DNA from: Acanthornis magna
Lineage: Eukaryota; Chordata; Aves; Passeriformes; Acanthizidae
Direction of reading: 5' to 3'
Assembly (NCBI GenBank): GCA_036785705.1
Contig: JAWUZG010000970.1
Location: 1,584,501-1,648,500 of the forward strand
Length of the DNA stretch: 64,000 bases
This document shows positions 1 to 13,500 of the stretch, piece after piece; within the stretch, counting starts at the first letter, position 1, and the number at the start of each line of letters is the position of its first letter. The notes under the pieces were generated by a model, which was not told where the DNA came from, made no database searches, and was given only the letters and a program-made list of their open reading frames with translations. A program made the position numbers and the translations under genes.

Positions 1-1734
1 AACCTGTAACCCTGAGCCAATTAGGAGCAGTGAAATGAACAGGAGACAGTTGATTGTAGTTTGTGGAGTGCATTTATTAAACCAGTAGCAAATAATCTAT
101 TAATCTTTCTCTAAACATCAACAACATAAAAGAGTTCCTTACCTCAAAGTCAGTTGCATTAAACAATTTCAGACGAACAGAATGAGACAGCAGAAGTTTT
201 GCATGTCGGGATATGATTTATAGCATGAATTAACTGCTTTTGTGTGATGAAGGGTGTAATTAAACTCCAGTGGCAGCATGTGGCCACAGCAAATGGCTTG
301 GCAGAGAGCAGATCTCTGGAAGCCAGCTCACCAGGAAAAGGGTTTGTGTTGCTGGTGGCACTGGCAGGTCAGCGGGAAAGCCTATTCCCTGGGCAGGCTC
401 CTTCCTAACTTTGTCATGCACAAAGGAAATTTGTGGGCTCACCAGAAGCAGGCATGCCAGAAGGTGCTGTACCAGTGAGAAAAACATAAATGCCTTTGTA
501 AAAACAGAAACATTTCACTATAGCCTTCTGACCAAGACTAGGAATATCACAGGGGGAAAATTTAAATGGAAGTGGTCAACTCACAAATGGAATTATTTTC
601 TGAGTATTCTTTACCTCTGATGCTGGTGTTGCCAAACTGAATGATCTAGGGAAAGGTTTGTGTATTTCCCCTTGGCTTTCTTTCCTTCTCAGCCCTTTTT
701 CTGCAGCCACGTTTCTTGGTTTGCTCGGATTTCTGATGCAGTAAAGGTGAGAGAAGCATTTCTAAAGCTGTAATATTGTGAAAATTACACAGAGAAATGG
801 GAAAGGCAGTTGGTATAGGTGGAATTTCCCTTTCTGTTAGGCAGAATCTCTAAATAGCCAAGGGTCATCTAATGGGGCCCCATGCTGAAACCCTCAGAGT
901 CTGCCAGAGCCACAGGGTGCGTGGGTAGTCAGGGCTTCTATATAAAGCTATTAAATGGACTTATTTGCAATCTGTCTGCTCAAGCAGATGATGTCTTCAT
1001 TCATTTAACACCATGCAAGGACACACTGCTGCTGTTGCCGCTGGCATTTTCAAGGTTTTATATACATTGCTTTTAGTTCATTAAAACAGGTGATCTCTTT
1101 CATATGGCAGGCAAAAACAGCTTAAGTTTGTTGGTAGTAAGTAATAACTTTCTGATTTATTAAGAAAGAAAAATAAGCAATCTAATATCTTATTTATCCG
1201 AAGTAACAGTACAAAAATTTCTGTGCAAGCCAATACATTTTCCATGTTATTGCAAGTGATGCAGCTAAACTTCAAATTCCCTCTGTAAGTAACTCTCCTA
1301 CTTACACTAGTTCTTCATCTTCACTTTTTCTTTCTCTAAATCCACATGCTTTTGCCTGTTTGATATTCTTTTACTCTCTGTAATGATACATGGTCTTGAA
1401 TGTCTTCAGTAATCTAAGCATCTTCTTAGGACTTCATATATGTATTATCCAAAGTGGTCTTTCAGCTGATATAAAGTGATTTGTCGTAATCAACATTATG
1501 GACAATGATAATTTGTGTAATTTATCCATGAACTGGATTTGGTGTATCCTAGAGGCTATCTGTGCATGTAGCATCTCCAAAGGCACAATCACTGCATTAG
1601 GCTTGAGAGGGTAGCAAGCAAAGCTGGAGATCAGGTTTTTTGACTCTAGTAAAAAATACATGACATGTATTGCTAACTTGAAAACCTAGATTTTGAAAGA
1701 TTGCTGGATACTTAGAAAACCTCTTTTATGAGCA
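1..1734. other. Intergenic, unique AT-rich DNA
   Basis: I see no gene or clear repeat. The stretch at about 930-1080, with ATATAAAGCTATTAAATGG and repeated ATTTA/TTAAA words, looks like it could be conserved non-coding DNA, but that cannot be judged without an alignment. Confidence 0.6.
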
Positions 1735-2121
1735 CAAGCCTGATGAGGAGCAGCTGAGAGAGCTGGGGGTGTTTAGTCTGGAAAAAAGGAGGCTCAGGGG
1801 AGGCCTTATCACTCTCTACCACTGCCTGAAATGAGCTTGTAGCCAGGTAGAGTCTGGTCTCCCAGGTAACAAGTGATAGCCTCAAGCTGAACTAAGAGAA
1901 GTTTATATTGGATCTTTGGGAAAATGTCTTCATTGAAAGGGTGGAGAGGCATTAGGAGAGGCTTCTGAGGGAAGTGGTGAAATCTCCATCCCTGAAAGTG
2001 TTCAAATGGCATGTGGATGTGGCACTTGGGGACATGGTTTAGTGATGAGCACTAAGCTGGGTTAACAGTTGGATTCAGTGATCTCAGTGGTCTTTTCCAA
2101 AATTAATGATTCTATGATTCT
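1735..2121 (+). mobile_element. CR1 LINE fragment, 3' end
   Basis: The block begins with the CR1 coding remnant GATGAGGAGCAGCTGAGAGA and [14 protein letters not shown] codons. It runs through the 3' untranslated part (ATGGTTTAGTGATG) and ends in two ATTCTATG-type octamers. The reading frame is broken throughout. Its wording is close to the copy at 58729-59268, suggesting the same subfamily. Confidence 0.85.
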
Positions 2122-4373
2122 ACAAGATGGTGGTTGAGGCAGCTGCTGAGGAGGGATGCCTTGCAGAGGGATTTGTAACATACTGCTCTTCTCTCTCATG
2201 GTTTTGTTTTTTTAATATCTCTGGTTTGGAAAGTCAGTTTGATTTCCTGACTGCCGCTGTCACAGCACCTAAACCCACAGATGCTGAAGGCGAGTCAGGC
2301 TGCCGAGACAGTCATACTTAGTCAGAAAGGGGTGCAAGCCATGCCTGACACCACCTCAAGGAAGCAGCTGCAGGTTAAAGTCTGGGCAGATGTAGCTGGA
2401 AGGCAGGAAGGACAAGAGCTGCAGTTAGCCCAGGAGCTGTGACCAGGGCTCTCTTAATCATAGCCTCAAGTTACCAGCTGAATGGCTCCTGGTAACAGCT
2501 GCTGTGCCTTTTGTGAGGAAATGGTTTTGTTAAAAACAGTGGGTTTGAATGGGTAGCCAGAAACTCCATAACACAGTTTCCAAAAAAGCTGATCTGAGAG
2601 CAAGAGAGAGAAGGGTTCATTATCAAAATTGTTGTGTGTGGTTTTCATTCCTCTCTTTTCAGTATCTGTCATCATTTATTGGTTAAGACTTAATAACTAA
2701 AAGAGAGTATAACTTCGCATTCATTGCCAGAACTCCAAAAGTAAACATTACTGCTATTTTTTTTAACCACAGGCAGCAAATCTTTTAGAACAGCAGCCTG
2801 ACCCCAACTCTTCTGTCCCCAGCATCTATTCCACAGTGAGGCCACTGAAGTATCCCATGATCAGCAGGGCCAGGGGCAACAATGCTTTAGCCCATGGACC
2901 CTTAAAATGGAAGGTACAAGCGATTTTAAAAATATGCCTTTAAAGATTGGGGCTTTTCCTTCACAAAGGTTTTAAATGTATTTTAATCAGACAGTTACAC
3001 ATACACTTTAGCTAGCTCAACAAAATTTTGAACGGCATGGTAAGGCTATAGGCAATCTATTTCTAGGTCTGTGCAACCAGTAGTAAAGAACTTACTGCAG
3101 CCTGATTTTAAATGGACCCCAGTCCTCTCTGACTGCAAAATGAGCTAAACGCAAGTCCACTCATAGTTTCTGCTCTCCAGTGGGTTCAAATCATGTGGTC
3201 AGGAGCTCTGGAGTCTCATTTGGTTTTTAGAATCTCCTGTGAGTTCCTTCCACAAACTAATAGAGGAATTCTTAGAACCTAAAACTGGTAATGTCAGACC
3301 AAAAAAGCATCAAGCCACACCAGAGACAACCTAAAACAATGGCTGCTTTCCCAAATACAGCCGACTTTTTTTTCTCAGCAACTTAATTTCATCATAGTGA
3401 TATGGAATAAAATTATTGCTCTGCCTTTTGGGATGATGAATGGCAAATCATTTAGGTGGTTTGTTGCAAGACTCTGTAGTGACAAATGCGATAATTGTCC
3501 ATACCTTTCTAATGTTAGTATTGTGCTGCATCTCATTTTGGTTCCAGAAATTCTGACACTTTATCTTAATTTGGACTGGTCTTTGTTTGCCAATTCACTA
3601 CTCTTATTATTTACATCAAGGGGATGCTATGCTCTGTCCCTGCAATTTTGTCAATTAGTACAGTGGTATATATTTTGCATTAAATTGAATTTCATATACC
3701 TCTAACAAGGCTGCTGATCTCATCCCAGTGCAGTAACTGCCTTGATATGAAATTTTATTGGAAGAATGTTTTCTGCCTGAGAGCCATTCATATACATGAG
3801 CTGCTGCAACCAATTAAAACATTAAAGAACCTGCAGTTGAACAAATATCAGTGAAAATTTAAGAACAGAGTGGTAGTTTTCAGCCAGTTTTATGGAAAGT
3901 CAATAGGTATCCGGAGGTCCAATTACAGGAAATGTTTTTGCAGTATGAAATAAAATTATAAGAAATAGAGAAGTAAATGAGAATGTTACAGGCACCTAGC
4001 ATGCTTTTGGTCTTGGCATAATGAATTAATTAAGAAGAATCAGTATTAAATAGGAAAGATAAAATTCTGCTGTGCATTGCACCTCTTTATAATCTGGCAT
4101 AATTTCACAGACTTCACAGAAATCACATTGGATATAAAAGTGAAAAACACAGAAAACTCACACCATGTCAAGCCAAAATGTACCGTCCCTTTTGGCCAAA
4201 GGTCCACCTCCCTCTGCCTATTTAGTGCAGTTTAGAGGCCAGTTTGGAATCCACTGCCCCCTGCTAATAGGGAACAGCAAGATAACGGGCAGCATCTTAT
4301 TCCCACTCAGCTACTTCAGGGTGTCTGAGCGATGAGGTAGCTTCTTTCTTTGGCTGTGTGTTTCAAATCAACT
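2122..4373. other. Intergenic, unique AT-rich DNA
   Basis: There is no supported gene. A 102-codon hydrophobic reading frame at 3397-3705 has no recognisable domain and sits in AT-rich sequence, so it is probably chance. Confidence 0.6.
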
Positions 4374-4518
4374 GAGGAGATCAGTTCAGGTGGTCAGAGC
4401 ATGCTGCTAATAATGCCACGGTCCTGGGTTCAGTGCCTGTATGGGCCATTCACTAAAAAGTTGGACTAGATGACCCTTGTGGGTCCCTTCCAACTCAGAA
4501 TATTCTGTGGTTCTGTGA
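4374..4518 (+). mobile_element. tRNA-Ile-derived SINE with CR1 tail (TguSINE1-like)
   Basis: Bases 4374-4448 resemble a tRNA-Ile gene. There is an A-box-like TGGTCAGAGCATG, an anticodon loop CTAATAA (anticodon AAT), a B-box-like GGTCCTGGGTTCAGTGCC, and an acceptor end TATGGGCCA. Bases 4449-4518 match the CR1 3' end (TTGGACTAGATGACCC, CTTCCAACTCAGAATATTCT, then TGTGGTTCTGTG octamer-like repeats). A tRNA-Ile head on a CR1 tail is the architecture reported for the passerine family TguSINE1. The 5' arm of the acceptor stem is decayed, so this is not a working tRNA gene. Assignment to the named family is from memory of its structure. Confidence 0.75.
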
Positions 4519-7500
4519 GGATGAGGTCTGCTGTTCCTCTTCCAGATTCATTTTGGGCCATGTAGCCTCCCTGGCTTTCAGCTTCTGTGATTTCCTCTGT
4601 TTCCTTGCAGACAACCTGCCAGCAAGCCCTGCCTGCAGCACGCATGGAATAGCATTGTCACCCTGCCCCATCTACCTGCTGTTTGCCTCAACAGCACCTG
4701 CAAGCTCAGTTTGCTGTTTAGACACCGAGCCATGCACCTCTAGGGCTGCCAAGTGTGCTTGGTAAAACCTACTCAGCCATTCATTTAAATACTTGTTAAA
4801 CAGGAAGCTGCTGCTGGAAAGTTGAGCACTGGTTTATATTTAAACAAATAGTGGGAACAGGTATGAGTGTCATTTTGTGATGTAGTGGAAAATTTGAATG
4901 ACTTGCATTGTCCCACAAGTATCCCCTTGAAAACAAACCTTAGAGGCTGTTAAGGACCCTGCTCAGACCTGTAAGATTTTGCATTGGTAGCAGCAATGAA
5001 AGGGTTAACTTGCACAGTTCTTTCACTGCAAACGTAGGCGTTAAAGGAAAAGTGATGCACACTGGTGTAGCATTGGTGTTTCCCTTGTGATTGAAGGAAA
5101 GTAGTTATTAAGGTCAGCCATGCTTATTTTTGGCTGATGTGGAGCCCTTTCAGTCTGAACACTCCTAAGGAGTGTACTTAAGGTCAAGAAAGTTGCATAT
5201 TTTGTGAGTGAAGTAAACAAGGGAAGCAAATGTCGATGTGTTGAGTACCTCCTTTTAGTAGCTGTGGACTATGAAGACTTACGATTTTGATCTAGTCTCA
5301 GTATTGTCAGGGATGACAGTGAGGTCAGATGCAGCTGTGGGGCCTCCAGAAAGTTTAAGGCATCCTGGGGGATGCTAGGACGTAGAGGTGTGGGAAGCCC
5401 AGAGAAGCCAAAGGGTACATGGGTCAGATCATTTAGATGTTCTGTGAAGGCATAGCTTCGCACTTGTGGGGTTTTGCCAGCTCTTTCTGTTGTGCAGGAG
5501 ATTTTTGACTCCTCTGTTCTCTCTGCATACGTTCGATAGGCCATCTGTCAGCAGAAAGTGCATGAACTCTCAGAAGAAGGCAGATCTCTCCACTCCTGTC
5601 ACCCAGTGATGGTGCGATAGCCACCACAGTGACACAGTGGCTGTTTTACTCACTGCAGGGTTACTCCTTGACAGTGACAGTCACAGCTGTTTACACAGCC
5701 GACAGCTCCTGCCAAACTTCACAGCATAGCCGGAAGAGCTTCCCTGAGAATGCATTTGGTGACATGCATTGGGCTGTCACAGAGACATGTAGTAAGGTGA
5801 AAGCAGGAGAGAGCCTTACGTTTTTCCTGAGTGACCAAAACGGTTAGCAGCTCTAGTCAGCTTCCCAGATATATCACCGTATTTTTCTAGTCATCATCAG
5901 ACTTCATCCTTCAAGCTCTCCTATTTACCTCTCTCACTTCATGGTGACAAGTGCCATGTAAAGAACCCTACTATTAATTGAAATAATATATTATATTTCT
6001 ATTTTTTATGATTCATAGATAGTATAATTTGTATAATTACTATCTGAATTCCTTTTTTTAGTTCATGCTCCACAAATGAAGGTGGTTATTGATGATCCAA
6101 TACCAAGAAAATACTTTCAGCTGAAATCATTTTCTCATGACTTTTTCTAATAATGTTTCTTATGCTTAGACATGCACAGGCATTACAGTGTTTTGAAAGG
6201 ATGTACTTTTTCTTCAATGCTCAAAGTCCTCTCTATTCAGCATTTAATATATTCTTGTCTGCTGGAATGTTAGAGTTCCAAAATGCATTGCAAACTACAG
6301 GCCAAGTTATTTCTCCTGTGAATGCTTTAAAGCACCAAAATAATTTTCTGGTCCTGGGTATGTGGCCTGAAAAGAATGCAAAGTGGCTCTCCGCACAGCG
6401 GGTAAGACGCTGCTAAAACTCATCCGTGGCCAGCCAGCATCTGTGGCTGCACATGACGTGCTTCCTCCTGGCATCCCAAGTGAGGACTGATCCCTTTTCC
6501 CTCCAGAGCCCACCCTGATCCCAAGATAGGTGGGTGAGGTAATGCGGCTGCCTTTCATGACTGTGACCCAAGAGGGTGGTGGTGGGTTTGGCTTTTTCTG
6601 TAAGATTTTGCCAAAACAGAAAGTCAGAATCAGAGTGTGCTAAACACATCTAAACAATGGAACACATACAAATTAGAGTACCCACCCACAACGCCTAATA
6701 CATAACCAGTGAGTCATGCCCAGGGCCCAGTGTGAGAAATCTGTGTAGGTGGGTTTTATTTGGCTTTTTTTTTATTGCAGTTGTGCTTCTCTCTAGCTAA
6801 TAATTATTGCACTCTGAACTAATAAACATAAGAATCTGAGCTTTCCAAGATGTCCTAGTGGTACAACATGTCATTTGTTAGACCCCGATCCCTGTGGAAA
6901 TGCAAATTAGTTATGTGTTAGGACCCTTAACTCGTTGGTTCTCATTTGAGTCCAGAGATTACAACTGAGATACTAAAGCACTGGGATGAACCAAGTTCAA
7001 GGTAGTAGCGACCAAAACAGTCCCCATTAGCAAGTTATTCAATCACCTAAGGAGAACATGAAAAGAAATGACCGTGATAGTCGCCTGTGGATAAAAGGAC
7101 ACATCACAAACATCACCGGCAGTAATGGCAGCTTTCTCATGAGGCTCAGCAGCGATGCCAAAGGTGTGGAGCCGGAGCCGCCTTCTCACGCCCAGTGATG
7201 GTCCCTCCAGGTCAGGGCTGGGGCTTGCTGGCAGGGCAGCGCCGGGAAGCGCATAGTGCCGCTCCCTCCTCTCTGATCAACCTCTGATAAACAGGGAGAA
7301 GCCCAGTCCACAGAGACATTAACTTGGCACTTTTCCTGAGTGCTACTCTTCAGAAACACAAATAATGAAAGGGCGCATAGAGGCCTAAGCGGTTTGTAAA
7401 TGCAATTTGACTTTCAGGTTTTTCATTTTAATTATCCTGAGAAAGAGATTTTTCTGTGCTCCACAATAATGAATATTTTTGCATTATTTAAAGTAACTGA

Positions 7501-10500
7501 GTTTTCCAACCAGCCTCTGAGGGCCTCACAAAGTTCCTGTGTGGTAATTGCTGCTGGGTGTCTTAATGCCACAGACATCTGAGGTTTCCCAGAATATCTG
7601 AGTGGACACTAGCTGTAATTTAGTAGCCGTGAGTATTGCTTGATGCCATTGTTGCAGGAAGAAGTTGTAAGAAAGCCACATAATTCTAAGCTGAGGGTTT
7701 TTTAAAGTGCTCATTGCTAGCCTGACATTGCCACCTCTACTTATTTTTGTTGCCAGCATCAATGGAAAAGTAATTACTACTTTTTAGGACAGTGTGGTGC
7801 TTTTGAAAATCCTGTCCTTAATTTACTGCTTCTGCAGTGCTTCCATTTCATTTTCCCCCTTTCTTCTTAATTTCTAATATTTTCACATTCACTCCCTCCA
7901 TCGCCACTTTGGTATCATGCCTGCCTTTGATTTTAATGTCTTCTCTTTTTTCTTACTGTCTCTCAATTGTCCATAGATGAGAGTGACTGTGACCCATCCT
8001 CACATTGTGACAAGACACAAAAATCAATACTTCCCCCCACCTTGGTCAGAACCTCCTTCTTTTCACATCCTCACTTAACCTTACATTTCTGATCTTATTT
8101 AGTTGTTCATCTGACCATTAACACAGCCATAAACAGCAATTTATAACAAAGGAAATTTATTTCTAAAGTAATTCTAGAAGTCCAGTTGTGTTCTCAACCA
8201 GCACTTATTCCAGGAAGCTTCAGTGAATGGATAGACTTGCTCACATCTACTGTTGCAGCAATTCAGTGTTCAATGAGATCAGGCTGAGTTCGATGTTTTC
8301 TGACCTATGGAAATGCTCATGCAAGGCACACAGAGAGTGTTTAGGCCCCCTGCAGTTCATGTTAAATGTTGTGGTGAGAACAGCCCAGCTTATCTAGTGG
8401 CATGGCAAATGCTAAATGGTATGAGTCACTTAGACCCCTGACACACTGCAAAAAAGCACGTTAGAGGGAAACCTTTATTCAGTCTCTTGAGTTTGTGCAG
8501 CTTTCCTTTCTTCCATCCTGAATAGGAGCACAGCCAGGGCGGACCAGTGTTTCCACACAGTCTCCTGAAGTCATGGTCTAGACTCAGCAGTTTTGAAATG
8601 GACTGTAAATTATCCTCTGCTCCCCAACCCAGCAGATCCCACAGCAAGGAACTTGCTGGGTGTTTTAGTTCCTAATGAGATTTTGGTATTCCAGATGGAT
8701 TAAAATTCTTCTGAAGTCACATCTCTGTACAGCCTCAAACATTTTTTCAGAGCATGTAAGTTCAATGGAAATCTGATAACTCATTGCACGCTATGGAAGC
8801 TCCCTTTCATTTGGACATGTTTCACAGCCATTCATTTCCTTTCCTCATTCCACTGTAACTGTTGTATGTTTTTTAGTCTTTTCTTGGAAAGAAGAGTCAC
8901 TTGAAGTAAGATAAGTACTTGGCAGCTTTCTCTCAGGCCTTGATACACAGCCCTTCTGTTGCAGCTTGTTTACTCATGACCTGCTACATTTCACATATTC
9001 AGAGCTCTGTCTATTGTAAAGGCAGAAAACTGAGATCTCTGTTGTACTAAAAACTTTTCATTTTTTGTCTTTTTAACTACCATTTGCTTGGAGAGGAGAA
9101 AACACTAGTGCTGCCTGGAAATCAGACAGGCATAGAAAAAAAGCCTCACATGTGTAGCTACACGTGCCAGATGCAGTCCACAAGTAGCTCCATTATTCTT
9201 AGTTGTCCTCTCAGTAACCTCTACCTCTTGTGCACAGAAGCACCTGCTTCTCTGACAACAGCAGGCAATTTAGCCTCCACGGGGGTTATAAGAAGCTCCT
9301 CAGCTACTAAGTGGGGACTTGCAGTCCCAAGAGCCATTTTCATCTGGAGCACAGCTCCCCTTAAAATAAGGTGATAAGTTTAATGCAATGGTGTATTATA
9401 CAGAAGAAGAGGAAAAAACACCTTTTTTCCCTGCATTTGAGGTTTTCCAACTGACCACAGGAGCAAATGCAGGGAATAGGGCTCAATGAAATTATGGAGT
9501 GCTACCAAAATTTTCCAGTGAAGTGTCTTCCAGATGTGCTGAGTAAGACTTTCATTGCCATGAACTGATTTAGACAAAGTTCAGCAGATTGAAAAGGTTC
9601 AGATACTACAAATACAAAAGGGCAGTCTCGACGGTAATGTCCAGGGAAAGTGAGCAGGTCCCATATTTGCAAACCACATTCTGCTTTTAGTCTACCCAGC
9701 AACATTATCAGGGTTTGGAAGTGGTATGTCACCTGAAAAATGCTTGGTCTGGGTTTAATGTCACACATGTAAACTCCAGCAAGGCCCAGAGCAGCCAGCC
9801 CAGCAGTGTGGATCTCTCTGATATGGCACAGCTCCTCAAAACAACAGCCAGCTAAAAGGCAATAAGCAGAACCACGTGCCTGTCTGGGCTGCAGTGCCTG
9901 AAAATGAGGTGTGCAGAAAAGGACCTGTGGTTTTAGTAATGTCACTGGGGATATGTGATTGAATACCTCACTGTGGGTGAATACATCTGGACCATCCATT
10001 TACAATTGCAGACTGTCTTCTCCCAAACCATCCTCCAAACTTCTTGGGCTTTCTTATAAGCTACTATTCATTCTTGTTGTCACCTGTTATTTTGACCTTC
10101 CCTGAACCTGCTTGGAGCCAGTTGTTACCACTGTGATGACTGCTGGAAGGGACCAGCACAGCTTTCTTGATATCTCTGTACTGATGCCCATTTTTCTCCC
10201 TCCCAGCTGGCAGGCTTGGCTACACACATTGCTGAAGTGTGGAACCACCAAATACTTTCCACACTGGTTCACTGGCAGCAGAATAGATGTCACTGAGGTC
10301 TTTCAGCCACTTGAACATTGAAAATCCCATATTCTGCCACTGTAGTCTGTCACTGAAACAGCTGGATGTATCTTGTATTTTGATTGTTTTTTAAATCACA
10401 TGAGCTCCCCCAAACAAAGAATTATTATTTAACTGAAGTAGATTTCAAAAAGGCAGGGGCATCAAGTCTGAAATCAAGTAATATTACTTTGCAGTCCATC

Positions 10501-13500
10501 ACTGTTTAGACTTTATGGGTTCTTGGTAGCACACTAAGTACTACTTAGTCCAGTAGGGTTATCCAGTTTGTGTCTCTCTGGGGTTGTTTTCAGAAGGAGC
10601 TGAGCCAAAGCCCTGATCACTGGATCACTGGTCATTCTTCACATTCAAGGTCAACATTTGAGCTGGCTGACTGGCATCATCAGCTACAAGAACACTATTG
10701 TAAACCAAGATAATGCTGTTACTCTGGTAAGGAGAGAATGTGTTGTGCTGCTTCCTGCCTTCCTGAAGAAGCCTTTCATCCTACCAGAGCCAAGAGACAG
10801 TCTCAGCTCCAAAATGCTAGCAAATGTTAGTAAACAGAGGTTCACCACAATGCTCAAGCACATTATTTCAGCAAGGTCACACCTTTGGAACCTCCAAACC
10901 TGTTGTGTCTCCTGAAGAGAAAACCATACGGAAATTCTAAGATAAATGTCTTTGATTTTTCAGTCTGCTACCTGAGAGCAACTGCTCTCCCTTACTTACC
11001 CTTGATGGAAGAAAACTGGAGTTAGGCCTCAGGGCTCAGTATGGCACCTATGCAGGTCTACCAAAAAACTTAGTGCCTCTTTTAATGTTCCTCCAGCTGT
11101 TAGCCTTCAGGCTCACACTTTGCTACTCCTGCATAGAGGAACCTCCTACTTCCCTCATTGTCTTCCTTCCTGGGTCTGGCCGGAAGATATTCATTATGAG
11201 ATGTGGAAAGTGCTGGGATGAGATGGAGTCTCTTGTTTCACATCTATATGAAGACTGAGACAGCTAATCTCATCAGAGGGAAGGATTTATACTTCCCATC
11301 TTTAGGACAAGAATATAACTAAAAGAGGAAAAGGCCCAAACTGAGGTAGGAGCGATCAGTGAAAAGGCTTCTTGTCCATTGTCAGTCAAGGAGACTAAGA
11401 GAAAAAACCTGTTAGGTTTGTGCTCACAAATCAGCATTGAGCTGCCTCAGTCAGCTACAATAAGCCCTATCCACCATAGCGTGAGGTGTCTCACCTTGGT
11501 TTGTTCCTTGTCTCTTATGATGCCTCAGAATTTTCAGAAAATACAGTGTCTTCTAGGTTCTTTACTTTTCTCCTGTTGCAAATTAATTAAACTTCCTGCT
11601 GTCTCTCCTACAACCCAAAATAAAACAAAACAAATCTTAGACACTTCCTGGAAATTTTGGCTCATAATTTGTTCTGAGTTACACTTTGCTCTCCACTGGC
11701 TACTTCAATGTCATTTCTTGCAGACCATGGCTCTCAGGTGGTGGTGAAACATCTTGGACAAAGCACCATAACAGTTGTAGTCTCATCTATTTTAACTTTT
11801 TGTTTCTTTGTTTGCTTTTTTTCCTGGCTGCTGCTTTCCAAAATGAATGTTCTTCTAAAATGATGAGGAGAAATGACACTTTGGGTAACCACTGAGGACA
11901 GGAAGCTTCCTATTTGGACAGAGCTCCCAGTCAGTGGAATTTTATTTAATTATGAAATACAGTCTCAGATGTGCAAAGAAATGTAAATATCAGCATGATT
12001 CTGCAATTAGGGCAAAACTCACATTGACCTGAGATGAATTATTTCCTTCATAGAAGCTGTAGGATTTTAGGCTGTCTGTAAAACACATACAACAGCCCTT
12101 TCTTCTTCCCATTTAATTAAAACTAACACAGTGGTCTGAATTCCTTTTATCTGCCTGTTCCTTCACTGGAATTCAGAATTTTATATATTTTTCAACAGAA
12201 ATGCTTCAGACTACCCTACAGAGCCCTCTAATATTTTACTGTTCCTATAAAAACCATCTATCTCAGAGATGTTTTGGTTGTTAGAACTATGATCAGATAA
12301 AGCAGCATTGTTCAGAAACAGTTGCTAAATAAGAAAGAATGGGTGGTGCCCTGTTTGGCATTTATGCAGCAAGTGATGTGTGATTTATTATTAGTGAGCC
12401 AAGTATAAGAGAAGATGATCATATGAAGGAGTCCCAGGCTATGGGTTCTGCCTTGTGTTTCATTCGCTGCTGCTCCCACATTCTGGAGGGATGTGCAATC
12501 CAAGTCCTGGAGGAATTTTGCTTACACTATGATGAAGTGACCAAAGTGCCCCAGGAATGTGGAGCAGAGAGCTTCTTCCTGCCACAGCCCTGCTCAGGCT
12601 GTTTTTCTCTCAGAAATTGGTAACCAGCCCTTCATGTTGTGCAAGTGCATGCAAGAAGAAGCATAGAAGTAGTCTTTATATGCTAACTTATTTCCGTCTG
12701 TGCACCATATAGCAGAACCCACATTAGCTAAAAAGGGGCTTATTAAAATTCCTGTTAATGTTTATGGTAAACTTCCTACTGATTTTAATGGGATGTGGAT
12801 CTAGCACAGCAGGCACCAGGATCTGGAACTAAAAATGATACATATTTAGTTTGAGTTTGTGTGCATGTGTGTATACACGAGCCAGCAGGGAGGGCTGCTA
12901 GTGGCACATGAATAACGCAAGCTTTACTGATGGATGAAATATGGAAGTATTATCCTGTGGTGATGAGTGTTATTGAAAACTCTAAGACAGGCAGAATGAA
13001 AGAAAACACAAATGTAGAAAAACAAAGTCTTGGTCTGTGCGATTACTGAATACGTGTTAAGAACAACCACAGAGTGCTGGAGACCAGAGCTGACCCAAAG
13101 CAGAGGAAGAAAACACAGAGGCATGGATAAGTGCCATAAATCACTCTGACAGGCCTATCCTTAGATCTGAAGAAAAGACCACCTAGAAGGCAAGAGAGAG
13201 GGACTCACCATGGCTGTGTCTTTTGCTGGAAAGTATTATGGCTGGAGATACGCTCCTTGCTGTAGAACTGCAGCTTTTGTGAAGTTAATAATAGTGCTTC
13301 TTTCCAGTTACTGTAAAGCAGGAGCTGTTTCCTGTGTGATAGTAGAACTGTTTAATTTTGTTGACTGGCCTGTCATAACCCAAGAGCAAAGAGTTATGAG
13401 ATCATTTCATTATCACTTCAGTATTTAACTACCCTGATGAGCTAGTAAAAACTTATTAGATGTGTTTTCTCACAGCTTGGAAACATAGTGCCTATTTTCC

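Noticed and set aside
4374..4448. Possible tRNA-Ile gene
   Set aside because: The 5' acceptor strand and D-arm are degraded and the sequence continues directly into a CR1 tail, so it is a SINE head.
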